NCBI RefSeq assembly: GCF_030704205.1
Contig: NZ_CP131913.1
Location: 310,001-374,000 of the forward strand
DNA: 64,000 nucleotides
Origin: Halomonas alkalicola
Lineage (GTDB): Bacteria > Pseudomonadota > Gammaproteobacteria > Pseudomonadales > Halomonadaceae
Direction of reading: 5' to 3'
The notes under the pieces are model-generated. The model was not told where the DNA came from, made no database searches, and was given only the letters and a program-made list of their open reading frames with translations. The translations under genes and the position numbers were made by a program. Shown in pieces: positions 8,265 through 15,358 of this stretch. Every line of letters begins with the position of its first letter. The first letter of the stretch is position 1.

Positions 8265-9260
8265 ATGAAAGGCTTCGTACGCAGCACGCTGGCCATGGGC
8301 ATCTCGCTTGCCATGATGGCCTCCGCCAACGCCTCCGAGTTCGCCGAGATGGACCCAGTCACCCTGCGCCTGGCCCACGTGGTCAACGAGCAGGACGGCT
8401 TCCATATCGCCGCCGTGAAGTTCCAGGAGCTGGTCCAGGAGCGCACCGAGGGTGCGGTCTCCGTGGACCTCTACCCCAACGCCAGCCTGGGCGACGAGCG
8501 CACCCTGCTCGAGGGCATGCAGATCGGCACCGTGGACATGGGGGTGATCACCAACGGTCCGGTGGCCAACTTCGTCGAGGAGATGGCGGTCTTCGAACTG
8601 CCCTTCCTGTTCCCGAGCCCCGAGGCCGCCTACGAGGTGCTCGACGGCCCCATCGGCCAGGAGCTCCTCGACAAGCTCGCCGAGGTCAACCTCAAGGGCC
8701 TGGCCTACGCCGAGCGCGGGTTTCGCAACCTGACCAACAGCGAGCGTCCGGTATCGAGCCCCGACGACCTCGACGGCCTGCGCATCCGCGTGATGGAAAA
8801 CCCGGTCTACACCGACACCTTCCGCGAGCTCGGCGCCAACGCCATCCCCATGGCCTGGACCGAGGCGCTGACCGCCATGCAGCAGGGCACCATCGACGGC
8901 CAGGAGAACCCGGTCAACGTCATCCACTCCTTCAAGCTCAACGAGACCCAGGCGCACATGACGCTGACCCGGCACACCTATGCACCGGCGCTCTTCGTGA
9001 TGGGCATGCCGAGCTGGAACCAGCTGCCCGAGGCCGCCCAGGAGGTGCTGGTGCAGGCCGCCCAGGAGGCCGCCGAGCATGAGCGCCGCGTCAACGCCGA
9101 GATGGAGGCGGAGCAGCTGGCCGAACTGCGCGAGGCGGGCATGCAGATCATCGACGATGCCGACCTCGAGGCCTTCCAGGCCGCCGTGGCGCCGGTCTAC
9201 GAGAAGTACGGCGAGCAGTTCGGCGACTATCTCGAGCGCATCCGCGAGGCGCTGGAATAA
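8265..9260 (+). CDS. dctP: TRAP transporter periplasmic solute-binding protein (DctP)
   Basis: A 331-residue periplasmic binding protein. The signal peptide ends ASANA-SEF (about residue 23). The family hallmarks follow: LRLAHVVNEQDGFH near the N-terminus, the ATDMGV-like GTVDMGVITN, and the arginine in DDLDGLRIRVMENPVY that binds the substrate carboxylate. It would capture an organic acid and deliver it to the DctQM permease, driven by the sodium gradient. The ATG at 8265 has AAAGGAAA upstream; the longer frame from 8211 lacks a signal peptide. It is first of three genes. The substrate is not readable, but the neighbouring 2-hydroxyacid oxidase makes lactate- or glycolate-like acids plausible. 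Confidence 0.93.
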   Translation: MKGFVRSTLAMGISLAMMASANASEFAEMDPVTLRLAHVVNEQDGFHIAAVKFQELVQERTEGAVSVDLYPNASLGDERTLLEGMQIGTVDMGVITNGPVANFVEEMAVFELPFLFPSPEAAYEVLDGPIGQELLDKLAEVNLKGLAYAERGFRNLTNSERPVSSPDDLDGLRIRVMENPVYTDTFRELGANAIPMAWTEALTAMQQGTIDGQENPVNVIHSFKLNETQAHMTLTRHTYAPALFVMGMPSWNQLPEAAQEVLVQAAQEAAEHERRVNAEMEAEQLAELREAGMQIIDDADLEAFQAAVAPVYEKYGEQFGDYLERIREALE

Positions 9261-9815
9261 GTGAACCCGCTTGCGCGCTACCTGCTGCGACCCCTGCAGT
9301 GGAGTGAGCGCGCCCTCGACGCCGTCATGCAGCCCGTGGTCTTCGCGGGCATGGCGGCGTTGATCGGCGTGATCACACTGCAGATCGTCTCGCGGGTCTT
9401 TTTCACGGCGGTGGGCTGGACCGAGGAGGTCGCCCGCTTCCTGCTGGTGTGGATCACCTTCCTCGCCGCCACCCTCGCCTTCCAGCGCGGGCGCCATATC
9501 GCCGTGACCTTCGTGGTGGACGCCCTGCCGCTGCGCCTGCGCCAGCTCGCGCGCATCGCCGCGGTGCTGGTGGCGCTGGGCTTCATGGTCGCGCTGGTGG
9601 TGATCGGCCATCGCTACATGCAGGTGCAGAGCTTCCAGAAGTCCGCCTCGCTGCGCCTCTCCATGACCTATGTCTACGCCGTCATCCCGCTCTCGGCGGC
9701 GATCATGGCCTGGTACGCCCTGGTCGACCTGCTGGAGCTGCTGATCCAGGGGCCGGATGCCGCCCGCGACGATGACAAGGGTGGCAGCGGCACAGCCGAG
9801 GAGCCTCTGCCATGA
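9261..9815 (+). CDS. dctQ: TRAP transporter small permease (DctQ)
   Basis: A 184-residue membrane protein with four hydrophobic helices (about 25-47, 58-78, 95-118 and 135-160). It carries the DctQ pattern VARFLLVWITFLAATLAF and the conserved R-G-R-H before helix 3. It is the small subunit that joins the large permease in the inner membrane. It starts with GTG placed immediately after the dctP TAA, with the dctP tail serving as spacer, and its stop overlaps the ATG of dctM. Confidence 0.93.
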   Translation: MNPLARYLLRPLQWSERALDAVMQPVVFAGMAALIGVITLQIVSRVFFTAVGWTEEVARFLLVWITFLAATLAFQRGRHIAVTFVVDALPLRLRQLARIAAVLVALGFMVALVVIGHRYMQVQSFQKSASLRLSMTYVYAVIPLSAAIMAWYALVDLLELLIQGPDAARDDDKGGSGTAEEPLP

Positions 9816-11074
9816 CCGGCGTGCTGTTCCTGCTCTTCTTCCTCTTCATGCTGCTGGGGGTCCCCATCGCCCTGGCCATCGGCGCCAGCACCCTGCTGGC
9901 CCTGAACGCCCAGGGCGTGCCGCTGATGGTGGTTACCCAGCAGATGTTCCAGGGCATCAACTCATTCGCCCTGGTGGCGGTGCCCATGTTCATCCTTGCC
10001 GGGGACCTGATGGCCCAGGGCAAGGTGAGCGAGAAGCTGGTCGACTTCGCCGATGCTCTGTTCGGCTTCCTCAAGGGCGGGCTCTCCATCGTCTCGGTGG
10101 GCGCCGGCATGTTCTTCGCAGCGATCTCGGGCTCCGGCGCCGCCACCACCGCCGCGGTGGGCTCGAGCCTGGTGCCGGAGCTGCGCAAGAAGGGCTACGA
10201 CCCGGCCTCGGCGGCCAGCCTGATCGCCGCCAGCGGCACCATCGGCGTGGTGATCCCCCCCTCGGTGCCGATGATCATCTACGCGGTGATCGCCCAGCAG
10301 TCGGTCTCGAAGCTGTTCCTGAGTGGCATCCTGCCGGGGATCGCCATGGGGCTGGGACTCGGCACCATCGCCATCGTCCAGGCCTACCGCCGCAACTACC
10401 CCCGCGGCACCGAGCTCTCGCTGGCCACCATCTGGCGCACCTTCCTGAGCGCGAGCTGGGGACTCATGACCCCGGTGATCATCCTGGGCGGCATCTTCTC
10501 GGGGATCTTCACCCCCAGCGAGGCGGCGGTGGTGGCGGTGAACTACGCCCTGCTGGTGTCGCTGTTCGTCTACCGCGACCTCGGCCTTGCCGACGTCTAC
10601 CGCATCCTGATCCGCTCGGCGATCACCACCTCGGTGATCATGCTGGTGATCGCCACCTCGGCGGTGCTGAGCTGGACCCTCTCCAGTTGGCAGGTGCCCG
10701 GCGCCATCGCAAGCGCCGTGCTCTCGCTCTCCACCGACCCGCTGGTGATCATGCTGCTGATCGTGGCGGTGATCCTGCTCACCGGGGTCTTCATCGAGAC
10801 TGCCAGTGCGCTCATCATCCTCACCCCGGTGCTGCTGCCGCTGGTGACCCAGCTCGGCATCGACCCGATCCACTTCGGCATCATCATCGTGATGGGGCTC
10901 GCCATCGGGATGATCACCCCACCGGTGGCGATCAACCTCTACGTCGCCTCCTCGGTGACCCAGCTGCCGCTGGAGCGCATCACCCGGGCGATCCTCCCCT
11001 ATCTGCTGGGGCTGATCGCGGTGCTGCTGCTGGTGGTCTACGTGCCGATACTCGCGGGCTGGTCCGGCGCCTGA
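9812..11074 (+). CDS. dctM: TRAP transporter large permease (DctM)
   Basis: A 420-residue protein with about a dozen hydrophobic segments and the two diagnostic DctM loops: GSGAATTAAVGSSLVPELRK (about residues 109-128) and SGTIGVVIPPSVPMIIYA. It ends with the second-half pair PPVAINLYVASS. It forms the sodium-coupled channel with DctQ. The ATG overlaps the dctQ stop. The three genes are complete and in normal order, so the transporter should be functional. It converges on the FAD-linked oxidase with only 27 bases between stops. Confidence 0.95.
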   Translation: MTGVLFLLFFLFMLLGVPIALAIGASTLLALNAQGVPLMVVTQQMFQGINSFALVAVPMFILAGDLMAQGKVSEKLVDFADALFGFLKGGLSIVSVGAGMFFAAISGSGAATTAAVGSSLVPELRKKGYDPASAASLIAASGTIGVVIPPSVPMIIYAVIAQQSVSKLFLSGILPGIAMGLGLGTIAIVQAYRRNYPRGTELSLATIWRTFLSASWGLMTPVIILGGIFSGIFTPSEAAVVAVNYALLVSLFVYRDLGLADVYRILIRSAITTSVIMLVIATSAVLSWTLSSWQVPGAIASAVLSLSTDPLVIMLLIVAVILLTGVFIETASALIILTPVLLPLVTQLGIDPIHFGIIIVMGLAIGMITPPVAINLYVASSVTQLPLERITRAILPYLLGLIAVLLLVVYVPILAGWSGA

Positions 11075-11101
11075 GCGGCGCCGGATGTCACGCCCTGGCG
11101 C

Positions 11102-12487
11102 TCACCCCAGCACCTTGCCGGGGTTGAGCAGGCCATGGGGGTCTAGGGCCTGCTTGAGCAGGCGCATGGTGGCGATCTCCGTCTCGCTGCGACTGAGGCT
11201 CAGGTAGTCGCGCTTCTCCAGGCCGATGCCATGCTCGGCAGAGATCGAGCCGCCGATCTCGGCCAGCGGCGCATAGACCAGCTGCTCCACCGCCCGACGG
11301 CTCTCGGCGCCGCCGTCTCGCACCGTGATCATCAGGTGCAGATTGCCGTCGCCCAGGTGGCCGAAGGTGACCAGCCGCGCGACCCCGGGCCAGGCCTCGG
11401 CCAGGCGCTGCTCCAGCGCCTCCACATAGGCCTCCATGGCGGGAATCGGCAGGCTGACGTCGAAGGAGAACATCGGATTGAGCGTGCGCACCAGCACCTC
11501 GATGTCCTCGCGGATCGCCCAGATCGCCTGGCGCTGGGCCTCGGAGCTCGCCAGCACCGCGTCGGTGATCAGCTCCGCCTCGAAGGCCTCCTCCAGCAGC
11601 GCCTGGAACTGCTCGGCGTCGTGCTCGGCGTCCATGCCCTGGCTCTCGAGGATGGCGTAGAAGGGCGAATCGGTGGCCAGCGGCGGGGTATGGGCGCCGC
11701 TCTCCTCGGTCATCAGCCGGTAGTGGCTGTTCCACAGCGCCTCGAAGGCGCTCAGCCCGATGCGCAGGGGCGCCAGGTTGAGCAGGCTGGTCAGCGCCGC
11801 GAAGCTGGGTACCGCCACCAGGGCGCACTGCTCGCTGGCCAGGGCCGGCTGCAGGCGCAGCACGGCACGGGTGACGATGCCGAGCGTCCCCTCGCTGCCG
11901 ATGAAGAGCTGCTTCAGGTCGAAACCGGCGTTGTTCTTGAGCATGTGATTCATGGAGCTCAGCACGCGGCCGTCGGCCAGCACCGCCTCGAGCCCCAGCC
12001 CCAGCACCTGCTGGCGCATCATGCCGTAGCGGATCACCCGGATGCCGCCAGCGTTGGTGGCGATGTTACCGCCGATGGTGCAGGAGCCTCGGGCGCCCAG
12101 GTCCAGCGGGAACTGCATGCCGATCTCGGCGGCGGCCTCCTGGACCCGCTGCAGCGGCGCCCCGGCCTGGACGGTGAGGGTGCCACCCACCGGGTCGATC
12201 GCCTCGATGGCGCTCATGCGCTCCAGGGAGATCGCAAGCTCACTGGGCGCCGCCACCGCACCGTGCACCACCCCGGTCAGGCCGCCGTGGGTGACCACCG
12301 GCTGGCGAGCCGCATGGCAGAGGGCCATGACGCGGCTGAGCTGCTCGGTATTCCCGGGTCGCACGATGGCCGCGGCCTCGCAGGGGGCCGAGGTGAACCA
12401 GTCGACGCTGCGCTGGCGCACGGCCTCACCGGTCAGAAGGTTCTCGGGGCCGACGATCTCGGCGATCTCATCAAGCAGTTGCTGCAT
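11102..12487 (-). CDS. FAD-linked 2-hydroxyacid oxidase/dehydrogenase (GlcD / D-lactate dehydrogenase family)
   Basis: A 461-residue flavoprotein with an N-terminal FAD_binding_4 domain (about 35-180). The FAD loop LGARGSCTIGGNIATNAGG lies at about 130-148. A C-terminal FAD-oxidase domain follows, ending in GHLGDGNLHLMI and the SAEHGIGLEKRDYL histidine motif. Members oxidise D-lactate, glycolate, D-2-hydroxyglutarate or similar 2-hydroxyacids and feed electrons to quinone or an ETF. There are no GlcE or GlcF partners here, so it acts as a single-subunit enzyme. It converges tail to tail with the TRAP operon, which suggests but does not prove that it oxidises the imported acid. Confidence 0.88.
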   Translation of the reverse strand: MQQLLDEIAEIVGPENLLTGEAVRQRSVDWFTSAPCEAAAIVRPGNTEQLSRVMALCHAARQPVVTHGGLTGVVHGAVAAPSELAISLERMSAIEAIDPVGGTLTVQAGAPLQRVQEAAAEIGMQFPLDLGARGSCTIGGNIATNAGGIRVIRYGMMRQQVLGLGLEAVLADGRVLSSMNHMLKNNAGFDLKQLFIGSEGTLGIVTRAVLRLQPALASEQCALVAVPSFAALTSLLNLAPLRIGLSAFEALWNSHYRLMTEESGAHTPPLATDSPFYAILESQGMDAEHDAEQFQALLEEAFEAELITDAVLASSEAQRQAIWAIREDIEVLVRTLNPMFSFDVSLPIPAMEAYVEALEQRLAEAWPGVARLVTFGHLGDGNLHLMITVRDGGAESRRAVEQLVYAPLAEIGGSISAEHGIGLEKRDYLSLSRSETEIATMRLLKQALDPHGLLNPGKVLG

Positions 12488-12623
12488 GGTGGATTCCTGT
12501 AATGCCTTGTTCTGCCGTCATTCTCCCCCAACCCTCTTCCCAGGGCGAGCGGCGATGGGTAATGTCGACAGGCCGCGGGCCCTGGCCGCCCGACTCTCCC
12601 GACACTGCCATCAAGGATGCCGC

Positions 12624-12821
12624 ATGCTCTCCAAGCGCTCGACCCTGCTCGCGACCCTGCTGTTCGGCCCACTGCTGCTCGCCGGCTGTACCACTTACAC
12701 CTTTCCCGACGGTAGCCAGGAGACCCTGTGGGGCGTGCCCACCGACGACGAGACGCTGACCCGCGAGGAGCGCGACCGCCAGGCGCCCCGCTACCGGGTG
12801 CCCGGCGAGATGCCGGAGTAA
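12624..12821 (+). CDS. Small predicted outer-membrane lipoprotein
   Basis: A 65-residue protein. Its signal sequence ends in the lipobox LLAGC, with the cysteine at residue 22, so it should be lipid-anchored. The mature 44 residues are short, polar and charged, with TTYTFPDGSQETLWGVP at the start. I do not recognise a family. AAGGA precedes the ATG by seven bases. It lies alone between two minus-strand genes and is followed by a hairpin. Confidence 0.72.
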   Translation: MLSKRSTLLATLLFGPLLLAGCTTYTFPDGSQETLWGVPTDDETLTREERDRQAPRYRVPGEMPE

Positions 12822-12827
12822 TCCTGC

Positions 12828-12863
12828 GGGGCGGGCCCTCAGGCGGTGGAGAGGGCCTGCCCC
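12828..12863. terminator. Candidate hairpin after the small lipoprotein gene
   Basis: Two 13-base arms with a single mismatch (GGGGCGGGCCCTC and GAGGGCCTGCCCC) enclose a 10-base loop. The hairpin overlaps the last codons of the convergent methyltransferase gene. There is no T-run after it, so it may only slow polymerase. Confidence 0.4.
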
Positions 12864-13462
12864 CTGACGAGGACCACGCTGAGGTTGTTGGCGGGCATAT
12901 CCATGACTCGCTCGAGCTCGAGGCCATGGCACGTCGCCTCGGCCACGACCGCCTCGAGGTCGCGCACGCCCCAGCGCGGATCGTGGCGCCTGAGGCTGGC
13001 GTCGAAGGCGGCGTTGCTGGGCGCTGTGTGCTCGCCGCCCCGCCGATAGGGACCGTAGAGATAGAGCGTGCCGCCCGGCACCAGGCGCTCACCGGCGCGA
13101 GCCATCAACGCCTCGGTGACCGCCCAGGGCGAGATATGCAGCAGGTTGATGGCCACGATGGCGTCGAAGGACTCTGCCGGCCAGCCGTCGGGCTCGGTGG
13201 CGTCGAGATGCCGCGGCGCGGCCAGGTTGGGCAGCGCCGCCGTCTCGCGCCAGGCGGCGATGGAGGCCAGCGCCTCGTCGGTGGGATCGCTGGGCTGCCA
13301 GTGCCAGCCGGGCATGGCGCCGGCGCAGTAGAGGGCATGTTCGCCGCTGCCGCTGGCCACCTCCAGTATACGGGCCCGCTCGGGCAGGACCTGGCGCAGC
13401 ACCTTGAGGATCGGCTGGCGGTTGCGGGCCGCGGCGGGACTGTGGAGACGGGCATCGCTCAT
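12839..13462 (-). CDS. DUF938-type SAM-dependent methyltransferase
   Basis: A 207-residue class I methyltransferase. Motif I, ILEVASGSGEHALY, at about residues 32-45 binds SAM. The opening RLHSPAAARNRQPIL and the central AINLLHISPW are typical of the DUF938 group. The substrate is unknown for the family. It lies 27 bases downstream of rluF on the same strand and may be co-transcribed with it. No membrane or signal segments are seen. Confidence 0.85.
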   Translation of the reverse strand: MSDARLHSPAAARNRQPILKVLRQVLPERARILEVASGSGEHALYCAGAMPGWHWQPSDPTDEALASIAAWRETAALPNLAAPRHLDATEPDGWPAESFDAIVAINLLHISPWAVTEALMARAGERLVPGGTLYLYGPYRRGGEHTAPSNAAFDASLRRHDPRWGVRDLEAVVAEATCHGLELERVMDMPANNLSVVLVRGQALSTA

Positions 13463-13489
13463 GGTGACTCTCGGTCGAGGGAGGAATCG

Positions 13490-14617
13490 CTACTTCTTTC
13501 TGCCCCGGGGCTTGCCGACCACGCCGCCCTTGGGTCCCGGCCCCGAGGAGCGCCCGCCCCTGGCCGGCCCTGCTCCGGGTTTCCGGGTGCCAGAGGGCTT
13601 GGCGCCGGCCTTCTTCGGGCTCCCCGCCCTGGCGCTCGGCGTCTTGCCGCCCGCTCCCTTGGCACCCGCCACCTTGCCACCTGCGGCCTTGCCCGGGGGC
13701 GCGCTGCCGCCTGACGCCTTGCGCCTACCGGGCTTACCGCTGGCCGGCTTGCCGCCGGCAGCCGTGCCACCCTCGCCGCGGCGCGGCGTACCGCCCTGCC
13801 GCCCCCCCGCCCCGGAGCTCGCTGCCTTGCCGGTCCCTGCCCTGCCACCCTGGCGCCGGGCAGAGCGGCGGCCGGGGGACTGGGCCTCGGAGGTGGAGTG
13901 CTCGGTCATGGCGAGGATCGTCGACACCTCGGCGGGCGTCAGGTCCCGCCAGTCGCCCTCGGCGAGCCCCTTGAGGGTGACGTTCATGATGCGCAGACGC
14001 TCCAGCTTGACCACCTCGTAGCCGAACACCTCGCACATGCGGCGAATCTGGCGGTTCAAGCCCTGGACCAGGGTGATGTTGAAGACGAAGCGGGACTCCT
14101 TGACCACCGGGCACTTCTTGGTGACCTCTCCGAGGATCGGCACGCCACCTCCCATCCCGGCGATGAAGTCATCGGTGATGGGCTTGTTGACGGTGACGCG
14201 GTACTCCTTCTCGTGCTGGTTGCTCGCCCTCAGGATGCGGTTGACCAGGTCGCCGTTGTTGGTCAGGAAGATCAACCCCTGGGAGTCCTTGTCCAGCCGG
14301 CCGATGGGGAAGATGCGCGCCCCATGGCCGACGAAGTCGACGATATTGGCCTTCTCGCTCGGCTCGGTGGTGCTGACGATGCCCACCGGCTTGTTGAGGG
14401 CGATGAAGACCAGGTCCTCCTCTTCCAGCTCCAGCGGCTCGACGAGCTGGCCGTTGACCTTGACCACGCTGCCCGGGAAGACCTGGTCACCGGGGGTGGC
14501 GCGCCTGCCGTCGATGCGCACGTTGCCCTGTTCGATGTAGCGGTCGGCTTCTCGTCGCGAGCACATGCCGCTTTCGCTGATGTACTTGTTGATCCGCTTG
14601 GAGAGGGTCTGGGCCAT
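13490..14617 (-). CDS. rluF: 23S rRNA pseudouridine synthase RluF with a long basic tail
   Basis: A 375-residue RsuA/RluF-type pseudouridine synthase. An S4 RNA-binding domain occupies about residues 1-60. The catalytic domain carries [15 protein letters not shown] with the catalytic aspartate D109. [20 protein letters not shown] further on fits the RluF subgroup, which modifies U2604 of 23S rRNA. The recognisable enzyme ends near residue 240. The remaining 135 residues are a low-complexity tail of lysine, glycine, alanine, proline and arginine, much longer than in E. coli RluF (290 residues overall). The tail is in frame and intact, and probably binds RNA non-specifically. Confidence 0.92.
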   Translation of the reverse strand: MAQTLSKRINKYISESGMCSRREADRYIEQGNVRIDGRRATPGDQVFPGSVVKVNGQLVEPLELEEEDLVFIALNKPVGIVSTTEPSEKANIVDFVGHGARIFPIGRLDKDSQGLIFLTNNGDLVNRILRASNQHEKEYRVTVNKPITDDFIAGMGGGVPILGEVTKKCPVVKESRFVFNITLVQGLNRQIRRMCEVFGYEVVKLERLRIMNVTLKGLAEGDWRDLTPAEVSTILAMTEHSTSEAQSPGRRSARRQGGRAGTGKAASSGAGGRQGGTPRRGEGGTAAGGKPASGKPGRRKASGGSAPPGKAAGGKVAGAKGAGGKTPSARAGSPKKAGAKPSGTRKPGAGPARGGRSSGPGPKGGVVGKPRGRKK

Positions 14618-14719
14618 GGGACGCGTCCGGAACGTGGGGTGAAAGGGCCGAGGTGGCGAGGCTATCAGCCCGGCAGTGTAAGGGCTGACCCGGCTGACGG
14701 CCAGCCGACGAGGAAGGGC

Positions 14720-15178
14720 CTAGCCTGCTCCGCAGCACGCCTTGAGCTTGCGACCGCTGCCGCAGGGGCAGGGTTCGTTGCGGCCGGGCTTGAGGCGGCT
14801 CAGCGTGGGGCGTCCCTCCAGGTAATACCACCGTCCGGCCTCCCTGCGAAAGCGCGAGGCCTCCTCCAGCACCCCGAAGCGCCGCCCCTCACGGAAGGTG
14901 GCGCGGAAATGCACGTGACCGCTATCGCCGTCTTCGTTGCTCTCCAGCACCTCGAGGCGCAGCCAGCGGGTGGTCGGATCCGGGGCGAGCTCGGCCGGGC
15001 GAGAGCTGGCATGCCAGCTCTCCAGCAGGTAGCCGGTGAGATCCAGGCAGAAGGCGCTGTAGCGCGAGCGCATCAGCGCCTCGGGGGTAGGCGCCGGCTC
15101 CCCGGCGTGGTAGCGGCCACAGCACTGGGCCAGGGACTGGCCGCTGCCGCAGGGACAGGCGGGGCGTGCGTGGGTCAT
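14720..15178 (-). CDS. ychJ: YchJ-family protein with two SEC-C zinc motifs
   Basis: A 152-residue protein of the YchJ (UPF0225) family. A SEC-C metal-binding motif stands at each end: CPCGSGQSLAQCC at 8-20 and CPCGSGRKLKACC near 138-150. Between them is an NTF2-like middle domain containing the conserved RSRYSAFCL. The function is unproven; SEC-C motifs bind zinc and often ribosome or SecB-type partners. The start at 15178 is chosen because MTHARPACPCGSG places the motif directly at the N-terminus and GAGGAA lies upstream; the open frame continues to 15262 without good signals. Confidence 0.9.
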   Translation of the reverse strand: MTHARPACPCGSGQSLAQCCGRYHAGEPAPTPEALMRSRYSAFCLDLTGYLLESWHASSRPAELAPDPTTRWLRLEVLESNEDGDSGHVHFRATFREGRRFGVLEEASRFRREAGRWYYLEGRPTLSRLKPGRNEPCPCGSGRKLKACCGAG

Positions 15179-15358
15179 CACGGTTCCTCGTCGGGGTTTT
15201 CGCCCCATGTTAACAGGGCCCTGCGACCGCCTCGACTCCGCTCTCATCCCCCTTGTGCTCAATGAATTGGCGCGTCAACCTGTCCTGGATCATTGCACTG
15301 CAACATGCTGTATGCTAGTTCTCTGGAAGTACCCGCCCACCAGCGCCGGAGGTAGAGG

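Noticed and set aside
9962-10873. 303-residue histidine/aspartate-rich frame opposite dctM
   Set aside because: H/D/Q-rich composition arises from antisense reading of a hydrophobic membrane protein; the plus strand has clear DctM motifs.
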